DNA of 30,810 nucleotides from the NCBI GenBank assembly GCA_003427395.1, contig BFEA01000082.1, positions 2,338,319-2,369,128 on the forward strand, given 5' to 3'. Shown in pieces: positions 17,997-29,090 of this stretch. The notes under the pieces were generated by a model. That model had not been told where the DNA came from and did no database searches. It was given only the letters and a program-made list of their open reading frames with translations. Both the position numbers and the translations under genes were made by a program. Each line of letters starts with the position of its first letter. The stretch's first letter is position 1. Origin of the DNA: Chara braunii (taxonomy: Eukaryota > Streptophyta > Charophyceae > Charales > Characeae).

Positions 17997-18989
17997 TCAA
18001 GTACGCCATGTGAAAATACATCATGTCGAAGCATGATACGATCAAACGCATCACGGTCAAGCTCCGAAGTAATAGATCGGCGCACTTCCATTCCTTATCA
18101 AGCTTCGCACAGGATTTACCTGGCCGCAATCGCCCTATATAGGAGTCTCATATGGTTCTTGTCGGTCCTCATAGGTTTCCACAACCATGTGATCTTTTCC
18201 ATGCTATCAGCAGACTTCGATCTTGCCTTTCAGAAAAAAAATCATCCATAAAAACAAACCGGGTGAAAGAAAATAACAATGCAACGAGGGTAAAGGAATT
18301 CACCATCTCCCAGAATAGAAAATAAATGAATCATTTGTAAGTGTCAATCTATATTGGCGATTCTATGGGCGTCATGCGGGCAGACCCTGACAAATGTCAA
18401 TAGTGGGGGCCCGATGTGGCTCATGGGATCAATAGGTAGATCATGTGTCAATTGTCCCAAGTGCACGTAATCAAATGGATACATCCTTTACTCATGCATC
18501 TATGTATGTATTTATGTGTATTATTAATTAATATGCTACGTAGTTTGTGTGCAAAAAATAAACTCCCAACATAGATTCTTAAGGTCGATTGTTTCCTGAT
18601 AGCGGCTTCTCGACTGTACTGTTTATTCGAGCGATACCGCCGTTATAAGGACAGTAACCGATTACAATCCGAAAAAAACATAATGAATCGTGGTGGAAGT
18701 AAGAGAAAGGGGGATTAAGTGTGCGGGGATTGTGTCTTACTGGGATATTAGGTTCAGGTCGTACTATCATAGATCAAATGCGAAGGAGATGTGTGTATCG
18801 AGATTGAGTTGTGTGATGTCCTACTCGTGTTTTAGCATATGCCATATGCATAATTGGGGTGCTTGCTGAATTAAGAACAACATCAGGGACTAATGATGCG
18901 TATGGGGGGAATGCTTGTTAGAACTTCGATCTGTGTGCAGGTTTTTATGACTATCCTACTATTTTCCTATGAACGCAGGCAAACTACTT
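17997..18989. other. no defensible gene; AT-rich
   Basis: No open frame has domain support. TATG/TATT-type tetranucleotide runs occur near 18500-18530. Nothing else recognisable. Confidence 0.5.
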
Positions 18990-19366
18990 CTTGAATCACA
19001 TATGCGGGGGTAGAGGGGAGGGGGAGGGGATGTCGCGTAATCCTATATGTGATGAAAAGTTACATATTAACATGAATTAATCTATATTAATCTATCCCAA
19101 AAAAAGAATGAATTAATTTTGACCAAAAATTATACAAGCAAATATAAAAAAGCAAAGAAAGTCAGTACGGATAACAAGGCATCTATCAAGCATCTAGTCG
19201 TGCATATTTCCTAGAAAGAGTAATGCAACCTGCATCTTGATTCACACATGCGGGGGTAGAGGGGAGGGGGAGGTTATGTCGTGCAATTCTATATGCGATG
19301 AGTAGATGAAAGAAAGTTAGTACGAGCATCTAGTCGTGCGTTTTTCCTAGAAAGAGTAATGTGTAG
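18990..19366. repeat. local tandem duplication with G-rich core
   Basis: Copy 1 (18990-19235) and copy 2 (19236-19366) share CTTGA.TCACA, the G-rich core GCGGGGGTAGAGGGGAGGGG, the ATGTCG.G.AAT.CTATATG.GATGA stretch, GCATCTAGTCGTGC and TTTCCTAGAAAGAGTAATG. Copy 2 lacks about 110 bp of the middle of copy 1. Confidence 0.85.
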
Positions 19367-20640
19367 ACAACACATGATGCAAAGCTTTCAAATACAGCCA
19401 CTGATGTGAAAAGATTGGGTATGATAGAAATTATAGGGAGGGTGGGAGATTCCATTATGCGACTATTTTCTTAAGATGAGAGGATATTATCGAGAAAAAA
19501 AAATTCTTAAAAAAAGAATTAAAACCAATCAACACAAGAGGGAAGGAGTGATGGTGAGCAATTAAAGCCAAAAAACAAGAGGGCATTACCAAACAAGAAA
19601 AACTTAAAAAATAAGCAAGTAAAACCAATCAACACAAGAGAAGGGAGAGATACGCAAGTCCTCATCTGCACGTCCGATCTCCGTGCTGAAGCTTTCAACC
19701 ATTAAGTCCCTCGTAACAATACTTCTGAACTCACTAGTGACACAATCCGGCCGTATCCCCAGAGGCTTCTCCTCGTAATATGGGAGATGAGCCTCGACAG
19801 CCATAGCAGGGAGGGTAGTGGCAATCCCTGAAGCGTTTTTCTGCCGCCAGCCACTGATTCACGGCTTTATCAGAGGGTAAAACCTGCCACCTGTCCCACA
19901 AGCTTTGTAGGCTTGAGCTGAACATGCGGGGGGAGCGTTTGCAAATGCAGCAGGAAAGCCAAGAGCACAAGGAACGCGAGCAGCGCAATGAAAGCGAGAA
20001 GGACAAAGGCAGAAATTTCGATGGCCACCCCTATCCTATCATTTGTGTGCTCATTCTGCAGTGCCATAGCTCCAAGAGTAAGCAGTTTGCCCACGACCTA
20101 GCGAAGGATGTTGAAAGGGATGAGTAAACAAGCTCCCATCCCCTACTTGCGCTAGCTTAGTGTGCAGCCTTTGTGTGATACACCGTGCAAATCTCTAGGC
20201 AGCGTGATGGAGCGCGTGCGTCGAGTGCGTGTGCGTGTATAAGGGCGAGAGAGTGATAGAGCAGGAGATTATACCACGTCCTCCTCGTCGCCGATCAGCC
20301 GGTCCACCAAGTCTTGATCCACCTGATGGTCCATGGCGCCCTTCAGCAGTCAGACCGTCGTCGTCCCTGCAGACCTCCTTGCTCCCACTGGTGATAACCA
20401 AAGCTTACATGTACCATAGACAACGCTTATTCCGACCGATTGGTATCTCCACCAGACGAAGCGTTGCTTAGCAAAGAGAACTGATGAGGTCCCAGGGAGT
20501 CGGCCGTTTACTTAAATAGTCTCATCTAACGTCAATATCCATGCATAGCAGGACTTTTCTTCTCTGTCGATGTTTCCCTGAGGAACGATGCGTGTCTGTT
20601 GGCGAGGAAACTGGCTGAATCTACGAAGTCCATGTTCTAC
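19367..20640. other. no firm gene; possible degraded coding fragment on minus strand
   Basis: AAAACCAATCAACACAAGAG occurs twice (about 19521 and 19621). A minus-strand frame at about 19625-19858 has a protein-like sequence (LPYYEEKPLGIRPD, then EFRSIVTRDLM), but it opens after a stop and no neighbouring frame completes it. I do not recognise the family. A further minus frame at 20195-20401 has no support. Confidence 0.3.
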
Positions 20641-20652
20641 GGCTGAAACCAA

Positions 20653-20743
20653 ANAAAAAANANAAAAAAAAAAAAAAAAAAAAAAAAANNNAANAANAAN
20701 NAAAAAAANAAAAAAANAAAAAAAANAAAAAANAAAAAAAAAA
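20653..20743. repeat. poly-A tract with scattered N
   Basis: About 90 bases of A with single unresolved bases, which marks poor sequence quality in a homopolymer. It ends in TGGAAAAAG. Length and content are unreliable. Confidence 0.9.
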
Positions 20744-21432
20744 ATGGAAAAAGAAGAAAAGAACCTAAAAAAAGAAGAACTAGAATAGAGCGGATGCGGG
20801 CCGGTAGAAAAAGACAAAAGGCCATGTCTCCTTCGTCTCTCGAAGAGTCGGTCTGATGGTTAGCTTTGGGACTTCTGTTTTTTTCTCTTTTACCACCATG
20901 GGGACCACGTACCGCTTGGTGATACAAGGCGTGGTGGAGGGTGTTACCTCAAGTGGTTGCGTTCGTCCCCCCTTTTTTTGAAACAAATCGACGAGTATCA
21001 AGTAACGAAAATCAAAAACATCAAAATAATAATAATAATAATAATAATAAATCAAAAGAATTCAAAAAATTCAAAAAATTCAAAAAAAACGTGATTCAAT
21101 GCGTGCGCGAGTTGCGTATCTGGCATCAAAGTAGCCCTCCGAAACAAGTTTCTTGTCCCATAACCTTTCGCAAAGGCTAGGGATAGTGCCTTTTTTCTCC
21201 GAGGACTTCGTTATTGGTTCCTGTACAAGCATCACTCCCACTCTGTGCGGGTGATGTCGGGGAGTATTGTCCTATGAATCATGCGTCAGGGGAATCACTT
21301 CTCTCGAGCATCGCATTCATTTATTATTTTTTCTTTTTTTTTTCTTTTTTGTTGAATCGTCTCATGATCTCACCTTTCCTCCTACATCTTTTCTTCCAGC
21401 TTGTGCTTCTTCTGTCCTGGATGAATCCTGTA

Positions 21433-21501
<69 letters not shown>

Positions 21502-22235
21502 ACGACAGGTCATGAGTTCAAATCATGCGGCGAACAACGATTTGACTAGCGCATGCTTTTAGCAAGACCCATAAGGTAGCAAGCAAGTAGAAAGCTGCTC
21601 CATGATAGCAAAACTAGCAGTTGGCATAGGTTGTGAGTTCTAATGACGCTGCGAACAGCTGAGAACAATAATGTAAATGCGTCTGAATCGCTTGCACGAC
21701 AATGCTGGCCAGAAAGAATTACAGAGGGGATAAAAAAACTACGAAGTGACAACTCGCGTCCGGCATCGGTCATGAGTTCATATCATGCTTGGGTCAAATG
21801 AAATTCAATGCAAAAATGTGAGCCGCTCGAATCTCATCTTTGCGGCAGTGGTGGAAAGTCAGAATTCAAGATGCAATGAAGAATAATTCGGACCTGCTGA
21901 TTGAAAAAGGAAACGAAAGAAGCGAAAAAAAGACAGCACTCTTTCATTTCTCCCCATCATTAACACTTCATTTCCAACGACCCAGCCCCCTCGGCCGAAT
22001 ACAAGAAAAACAATCAAGAGGAAGCAGGGAGCATATGCGTCTGACCAAAGAGCTCGCAGAAGCGAAAAATGGAGAAGGCAGCAAGATACTCCGCGTCGGG
22101 GGCAAAGATTCCTGTGGTGTCGCCATTCATACGCGATTTGTGGAAAAGGGGAAAAAAAGGAAAAGAGGTAGGAACACAATATTACAAACACGAAAAAAAA
22201 AAAAAAAAACATCACAAACGTCATTCATACTCCTG
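20744..22235. other. no defensible gene; simple repeats and a repeated T-arm-like motif
   Basis: (AAT)n lies at 21026-21050, repeated ATTCAAAAA at 21059-21088 and (TG)n at 21434-21500. A motif GGT.ATGAGTTC followed by ATCATGC or ATGACGC occurs three times (about 21508, 21629, 21768). Open frames such as 21840-22289 plus have no domain. Confidence 0.45.
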
Positions 22236-22347
22236 GTTTCTCATTTTTGGGTACATTATGTCCTCCACGGAAGCACGAGTCAGAGATGAGCACACATTGT
22301 GAGGCCTCACTCCCGCGGAGGACATAATGTGCCCAAAACGAGAAAAC
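22236..22347. other. inverted repeat, about 33-bp arms
   Basis: Arm 1 (22236-22270, with ACATTATGTCCTCC) and arm 2 (22315-22347, with GGAGGACATAATGT) are complementary apart from a few mismatches, around a 44-nt spacer. It could be a very small foldback element. A run of about 20 A precedes arm 1 (22192-22209). Confidence 0.8.
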
Positions 22348-22559
22348 AAGAGTGTTCGGCGAACATTCCAGCATCGCCCTCTGCCTCTGCAGTGTCTGCA
22401 CCGTACAAAAAAGCACTCTGAAGAAAAGAAAAAAAAAAGACAGACATCCAAGGATGGCCGAGACAGCAACTTCAAGCACGGCAACCGTAAAACTGTCTCT
22501 CTCAGCTTCCTCATAAGGAAAGATCTTCCTCACAGCTTCTTATGAACACGAGAAAGAAT

Positions 22560-22793
22560 CTGATCCTAAATCTAGAATAAGGGGCTCCCTCCACTATCCA
22601 AATGTGCAAAATGAGAATGAATCTTCCGCTAGAACATGGAAGTATACGCAGCCGTATTTTTTGTCTTTTGTGCATGTGGAGAGTAGCGGAGCGAGGCCGT
22701 AAGTTAACTACCTACAGTAAAACCTCGACTGGCCTCCACTGTGCAACACTACTTTTAACAAATTAACACCATCAAAATCCATAACACGAAAAG
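22560..22793. repeat. third, partial relic of the tandem-unit non-coding repeat
   Basis: Patches match units 1 and 2 in the same order: GAATGAATCT (7040 region), GAGTAGCGGAGCGAGG (7086 region), AAAACCTCGACTGGCCTCCACTG (2616 and 7279 regions) and AACACCATC (2660). The LINE at 22794 is inserted into its right end. The repeated segment is therefore dispersed and not confined to the gene duplication. Confidence 0.45.
22781..22793. repeat. LINE target-site duplication, left
   Basis: ATAACACGAAAAG here pairs with ATAAACGAAAAG at 29326-29337, differing by one base indel. It sets the LINE ends at about 22794 and 29325. Confidence 0.65.
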
Positions 22794-22795
22794 GC

Positions 22796-22979
22796 GGCGC
22801 GAAGGGAACTCCGAGCGCTATTTTGGCGGAGCTAACACTCCGCTCGAAGTGGTTGTCGTCACCATGCTACGGCGGTGACACGTCAATTCCCAGGTAACTG
22901 GGACACCTCTCACCCGCCATAGTCAAGCTATGGTGGTTACGAGAGCTTCGCCGCTACCCCTTCCGGGGAAGCAACTGCT
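22796..22979 (+). other. hairpin-rich 5' leader of the LINE
   Basis: Consecutive potential stems: GCGGAG/CTCCGC (22826-22843); GTCACC/GGTGAC (22858-22879); TCCCAG-GTAA-CTGGGA (22888-22903, a GNRA-type loop); CCGCCATAG/CTATGGTGG (22914-22936); CCCC-TTCC-GGGG (22957-22968). The first bases GCGGCG (22794-22799) are complementary to CGCCGC (22949-22954), which would close the domain. Likely a structured RNA at the element's 5' end; function unknown. Confidence 0.55.
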
Positions 22980-23276
22980 CATTGGTGGGTAGGGCAGTAG
23001 TCTCTCTCAGGGGGGCTCGGAGTTTCCCGTGGCCTAGTCCCTTCAAACTGCCGCACATCCGCGAGAAGAAGAACAGTCAACCCTAAGAATTCACTGAGGT
23101 CCCGTGGGTAAGAAGCTTCTTTACCTGGGCGGCATAATTAACCTGTACTTCTTCATAATTATTGAGGCCTCACATATATATTGTTGCTGCTGCTTTAACA
23201 TTGAAAGATTAATCTGGTCTGGACTTAACTCCATCACGATTACGTCTTTTCTCTTTCTCCTTTTAGGGAATCCGGA

Positions 23277-24761
23277 ATGGAAATGAATCTTCCCAATCTG
23301 TATGCGGGGGATGGTTCAGTTTCAGGATCGGACACTAAACAAAATTACACGAATGAAGAGAAAGCGTATATTAAAGATTTGTTGGATGCTTGTTTTCACG
23401 ATGGACTTCTCCCATCGGATCTGTGTATAGGCTCTACGGAGCTGGGAGACGATTTCGCTAGACTGGACCTCTACGAGGACTTCTCCGATGCCGAAACAGA
23501 ATGGCTCAGAGAACTTGCAGTTACCATTCAATTCCATCAGGAAGCGGGTAGTCTATCGAATGATATTAAAAAGCAATTGGTGCGAGTGTGTGAAAATTCC
23601 TGGTATGATAGCGGGTACATTAGCCTAGACACAAAACGGGGCCGCTATCAAAACGAAGGAAAAAATCTTGCCACATACGTGGCTGGCACCAAAGAAATCG
23701 CAGAATGGATGAGAGAGGAGGGTGGAGTTTCAATCGAACTGAAGGGTAAAACGTATGAAATTTCCTTCTTGCCGTGGATGGACCTTGCTAAGATGCGATT
23801 TTTCAAAACCACAGGGAAACCCAAGATATTTTGGGTTCGCAACCTAAACGTCCCGATGCAGCTGATGGCGGCTCTCCACATCGCGGTGGAACGAAACTTT
23901 GGGAAGGTTATTAAACTGCACCCGTTCGAGGAATACACTGATGAGCCTGAATTAGGTAATGTTCGCTTTGATCTGGATCCTCTGGCCAAGTTGCGTGTCA
24001 GGAAGACGATAATCGTGGGAATCCCCCCAAAAGGGGAGTATCATGTGAAGGTCATATCTGCAGCCACTCCCTGGTGCAACACGTGTCGTATGCATGATCA
24101 CACGGAGTTGGATGCGTGCTGTTTGGCAAAGTAATTGGACCCCTTCGCCAACCCCTCTACGAAGGAGCCTCTCCCTCTCCCCCCTTTTTTTGGTTTTGTG
24201 CCACTTGGTCAAACGGTTCCCGTGTCCGGGTGGAACAGATACCATAAACGAATAGGAGGGAAAGGAAGGGGTGCAGGGCAAAGTTCGACTGTGGGTAATC
24301 CTGACCTAAGACTAGGACCTGTGAAACCCACCTCACGAGAGCAAAAGGGAGGGGAAAAGGGCAAGGGCCCCACCAGCAAATTAGAAATGAACTCATCGAC
24401 CAAGCCTGTTACGGAGCAGAAAGACAAGCACACAGACCGTGTTCCCTCCTTGTCCGAATCCTCCGAGAAATCGGAGAATTCTGATAAGGATATGAGAGAT
24501 GCAGAGCACATTCCGACGAACAAAATCAATATGGATGCAGCAGAAGCGGAAACATCCAGAGCATTGGAAGACTCGCGGAGAGGAAGCAGGGGCAAATTCA
24601 CAAAAGACCCTAGCTCATCTCCACTAAAGAGATTCCGATCTATGGTGCAACACGGATCCCAAGAGCACAGTCGGAGGGTTCAGGGACGTCTAGTTCCAGC
24701 TCTAGTCTTGGCTCAAGCAGAGAATCGTTGGGGAATGACAGGTTCCACTGGAAAGGCTTAA
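23277..24761 (+). pseudogene. LINE ORF1, N-terminal part (nucleic-acid-binding protein, broken)
   Basis: The start is the ATG at 23277, just after a T-rich stretch. About 285 residues are open to a TAA at 24132-24134, and the same frame then continues to 24761, so the stop is an in-frame lesion. Residues about 150-260 (KTYEISFLPW, VRNLNVPMQLMAALHIA) resemble the DUF4283-type domain found in plant LINE ORF1 proteins (inference). A Cys-rich knuckle CNTCRMHDHTELDAC follows at 24075-24119, spaced C-x2-C-x4-H-x5-C. After the stop the frame is polar, Ser/Lys/Glu-rich and probably disordered. Its usual role is binding the element RNA in the RNP. Confidence 0.7.
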
Positions 24762-24933
24762 CTACGTTGTCGGCAGCAGGCCCAGTTCGTACACTCTCCA
24801 AGGAGCAGTTGACTCTCCCTCGAATCATGGTTCTGATGATCTCAGTGGCAGGGGATAACCAGGTAGTTTTTCTGACCAGAACGAATGAGAACGGAGAAGT
24901 CTCCCTGCCCACACCCCTCTGGACACGAAAGAC

Positions 24934-25437
24934 TGCTTAACGGAGTCGTTCATCCTACGGAAGGTAAGATCCTTGATCCACGAGGGACAGTCGGTTAGGA
25001 TGATTCCCAATCTGAGTGTTGGTATACACACAGTGGAAAGAAATAATGACCCGGTAGCTCGTTTGTATCTGGCCTGCTTGGAAGGGAAAGTTGGGGATGC
25101 TCAGATCACGCTTATGGAGCAGGCAGGGTACACCTGGACTCCTCTCGTCCATTTGTCTTCCCCCGCTAATGAGATTCTACACAGAATCAGCATTACTGAC
25201 GTTATACGTGCCACAGCAATCGCAGAATGGCTTCAAATCGCACCCCAAAAGGGAGTCCTTTTGGGGTCCTCCTTCTTTAGCTACATGCGCCTTCCTTGGA
25301 AGCTTAATGTAAGTAAGAACAAAAGTAAGGGAAGCGCAGGGAGGGACCCAAAAATCACACCCTCAATGCCGTCCGCAAACCGAATCCAAGCCAAAGGCGG
25401 TGCCACATGGGTAAATGCCCCCAAAGCACAGAATTAA
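24934..25437 (+). pseudogene. LINE ORF1, C-terminal part in a shifted frame
   Basis: A frameshift zone (about 24740-24930) separates this from the first part. The open stretch from about LTESFILRKV to APKAQN ends with TAA at 25435. I do not recognise a domain. The end overlaps the ORF2 start (ATG at 25415) by 23 nt in another frame, an arrangement seen in other LINEs where ORF2 may be translated by re-initiation or coupling. Confidence 0.55.
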
Positions 25438-26234
25438 TATAACCACTTGGAATGTCTACGGTTTATGTGGTACTGGAATAAGGATAAAAAGAGAAAGACT
25501 CAAAACTTGGATGCATGAAAAGAAAACACATATTATGTGTTTGCAAGAAACCAAGTTAGATAAAGAACGACTCGAAGGGATCAACTGGTGGACTGGTCCA
25601 CAATTCTGGTCACCAACGCGAGGGACCAGAGGGGGTGTGGGTATTTTGATTCACAAGGATCTGGAAATCTGTGTCACGGACAGTATGGCTGACTTGTGGG
25701 GTCACTGGGTATGGGTCCAGTTCCTCTGTTTTGATGAGATGTGGACAGTAATATCCATATATGTGCCTGCTACATACAATGAAAGATTAACCTTTTTTGG
25801 CAGATCTCCCGGCTATCCTATCGGATAGTCCCAATCTGCTAATCGCCGCAGATTGGAATACAGTTTTGAATCCTGGTTTAGATTCCCCAAAAGTGGAACC
25901 TATTCGAGCTAACGGTCGACTACTGCATGCAGTTATGGAATCACAGTAGTTAATTGATGCCTACTGAGCACTTCACCCGGATGCACAAGAATATACGTGG
26001 CACGGTTCACAAGCTCCACCCGTTAGACGTCGCTTTGATTTCTTTCTGGTCAGAGGGACACTTTGGGACAGATGTCTGCGAGTGGAAATCGGTACAGCTT
26101 CTATGTCTGACCACTATCCAGTAACAGCAGAAATGGATGCTCAAGACCCATCCAAAGGGGGGAAGCCTCCCTTTCGGCTTAATACCGAACACTTAAGAGA
26201 TGACAAGCTGTTGGAATGGGCCAATAAGCATTGA
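25415..26234 (+). pseudogene. LINE ORF2, endonuclease domain (broken)
   Basis: The N-terminus has the APE-type endonuclease motifs: TTWNVYGL (Asn 13), CLQETK (Glu 45) and RGGVGILI. The first frame ends at 25828. The domain continues one frame over with AADWN (25845-25859), YTWHG, RRRFDFFLVRG and SDH (26106-26114). Stops at 25947, 25965 and 26232 interrupt it. In live elements this domain nicks target DNA. All catalytic motifs remain readable, so decay is moderate. Confidence 0.8.
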
Positions 26235-26278
26235 AAAAAGTGGCAAGATGCACGGTCCCTGTTCACTGATACGGAATC

Positions 26279-28222
26279 GTGGTTGAAACTGGGCTGAAAT
26301 TAATGAAAAACCACCTAGAGGTGTTCTCCAGGATTAAGGCGGTCGAAAGTAATCGTACAGAACAAAAACTGATAGATAGGATTAAACAGGCAGAAGTTAA
26401 TTTTAGTAAACACCCAATATCAGACGTCTACTGGACGGTGGTAAGGAAGAGAGCGATGACGGAGTTAGAAAATTTGAAAATCGCTCAGCAGGAGAAGCGG
26501 AAGGTGTGGTTATACCAAAAAGGTATCATTACTAATGACCGTCTTAACCGAGACACATTTCGCAGGCTAATACTCGGAAAAAACAAACCGTTGATTCGAG
26601 AATTGTCACACCCTTTTTCTAGCTCGGCTCCGGTGAAGTCTGACCCATTGGGCATGAGCCAATATGCTCAACTCTATTTTGAGGATATTTTAACTACTAG
26701 ACGTCCAAATAAATCTTTTCAAACAGATCTGAGAGAAAACTCAGCCTTTTGGTCAAGATCCAGAGCCAAACTGACAAATGCCGGCAGACTGGATTTGGAT
26801 CGCCCTTTCTCATTGGTAGAGCTCCGGTACGCCGCAAAGCAGATAGCATCAGGGAAATGCCCAAGATCAGATGGTTTGCCCGTGGAAGCTTACCTGACCC
26901 TGTGGGATGCTCTTGGCCCATCTTTGAAAGAAGTATATAACGGGGTCTTAACCAGGGGGTCCTTGTTGAAAGGTATGTAAAAAGGGATTATCACGCTGCT
27001 ATATAAAAAATGTGACAAGTTAGACATTCAAAATTGGAGACCAATTTCCTTATTAAACGTCTCATACAAGATTCTAGCTAAAGCCCTGGCTTTACGCTTG
27101 GCCAAATACTTACCAGACTTAGTAGGGCCTGAGCAGGGAGCGTTTGTGAAACAAATATCTATTATGGACAATATAGCTGCCACCATCCAAGCACTTGAGG
27201 TCGTAGCCCAGGAGAACAGGGACGTGGCTATCCTCCTAATAGATATGGAAAAGGCTTATGACAAAGTGGGTTGGGCCTTTGTAGGCACGACACTAATGCA
27301 TATGGGATTTGGCCCTAACCTATGTAGATGGGTCTCAGTGATGTATTTGACTTCTACAACGATGGTAATGGCTAACAGTTACTTGTCCCAGGAATTTAAC
27401 CTTTCCCGCTCATTGAGGCAGGGGTGCCCCCTCGCGCCCTTACTCTTTGTCCTACATTTGGAAGTTATGTTTGACAATATAAGATTTAACGACCAGATCA
27501 TAGGACTGGAACTGCATAATAATTACCAATGGAAGGGGGGCGCCTTGGCAGATGATTTGACAATAACATGTAGGAATGACAAAATCTCGCCGCTATGTGT
27601 TCGTAACGTACTTAGTGATTATTCACTATTATCAGAGACCTCAATTAATCTGAACAAGTCAGTATTTTTTCTGCCTGCTCATTTTCAACTTCAAGTGGAC
27701 AGGGGTATGAGGCGCATTCCCACAGAGACCTCTGATCGTTACTTGGAGGTTCAAGTTTCACTCTCAGATAATTCGGACCTGCAGGACCAGCTGTTGGTGG
27801 AAAAAGTCTGTCAACGAATTGACAAATGGGATTACACACGACACCTGTCGGTCCTCGGTCGTGCCTTGGTGTTAACCTCGTCAGCCTTCTCCATTTTGTG
27901 GTACCCCCTACAAGTTCATCGCTTGGGAGACCATGCGTACAAAAAGATAAGGAACACAGCTTCCAAGTTTCTCTGGAAGCCGGAGGCGGAAAAGGATGAT
28001 GGGTTTCTTTCTAAAATAGTCTGGGATTCTGTAAGGAACACCACTCAGATAGTAACAGAGGTTAAATGCAGCGGTGAAACTGCTGAGGGTGCGGAAAACA
28101 ATCTAGCTGACAGTCACCCAGAAGTAAGATTAGTAGCCAAAGGAAAAGCCTTGCTGGCCATGGTCGTGAACCCTTCTTCAGTGGGTTGGACTGATCTGAA
28201 GACTCAAGTTCGTAGGTCTTAG
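26279..28222 (+). pseudogene. LINE ORF2, linker and reverse transcriptase domain (broken)
   Basis: One frame carries a helical linker, then reverse transcriptase blocks: ASGKCPRSDGLPVEAY, NWRPISLLNVSYKILAKAL, motif A LLIDMEKAYDKVGW (Asp at 27242), motif B RQGCPLAPLLF, motif C ALADD (27545-27556; LADD where YADD or FADD is usual), and INLNKS. A TAA at 26978 splits it ahead of the fingers/palm. The frame then ends at 28220 by a shift. It would copy element RNA at the nicked target. Confidence 0.9.
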
Positions 28223-28244
28223 TAACTATTCTACCAAACGAGGA

Positions 28245-29090
28245 GTGGAACTCCTTAGGCAGAAGTGTAAGAAGCAGCCAATAGACATAGTGTCGAAAAG
28301 AAGGGAGGAGAGATCGTTACCAGATATAGCAAGGAAAGATTTGCAGACACATTGGAAGCAACTGAAGGCTCTTCCTTCGCAACATCAGGCCAGCATTCTC
28401 CTATTACATTCACTGTTGGTGACAGCTTCAGCCGTGTGGCTACACTCAAGGGGTATGGAGATCCCTACTACCTGTGGCCGGTGTAACTGGGCCTGGGAAA
28501 CCACAAATCCTTTGTGGTATGCCTGCCCCCTCTCGCGGAGAGTGTGGACCTGGTGGGAACGATGGTGGAAGAAGATCACAAAGGACATTTTTCCATGGAA
28601 CGAAAGCTGGGTACTGCAAGGAATCCTACCGGGGGGGCTGTCTGCGACAGTGGGCTGGGGGTATGTGGCTCAGGTCATCAGAGGTATCATTTACGGGGTC
28701 ATCTGGGCTGACCGTAATGAACAGGTGTTTAGAAATTCCCATCTTTCGCTGAGAGCCATAATCAATAAAGTAAAGGCGAAAATTCGTCATACCATCATAG
28801 TAGACTGGAGGAGACGAACCCAAAGGAAAACTGGTGTAAGATCAGTGGGGTGGTTCTCGAAAACCTGGAATTTGAATGCTCAGTTGGTCCTTATTAAACC
28901 CAATGGTTATTGCTGTCTATGCCGGACAGTTCTCGTTTCGGGCATGATTCACATCACACTGCTGTACCTTTTCAGATGGGACAAGGTTCCGGCCGTCTGG
29001 AGAAATGGGGATTTGGTACTTGGCTGGTCACACGACGCCATCCACCAATTGTGCAAGAACTTTTGTGAACGAATTTTTGTCAAATTTTGA
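28245..29090 (+). pseudogene. LINE ORF2, C-terminal Cys/His (zf-RVT-like) region in a shifted frame
   Basis: This continues ORF2 after a frameshift near 28200-28245. CGRCNWAWETTNPLWYACPL (first Cys at 28473) has the C-x2-C...C pattern of the zf-RVT region that follows the reverse transcriptase in many plant LINEs. A Trp-rich stretch (RVWTWWERWWKK) and a basic region follow. The frame ends in TGA at 29088. Confidence 0.75.

Noticed and set aside
22794-22979. Firm call of an HDV-like ribozyme
   Set aside because: Only a 5'-end pairing and a following stem are visible; core helices and the catalytic C could not be placed.
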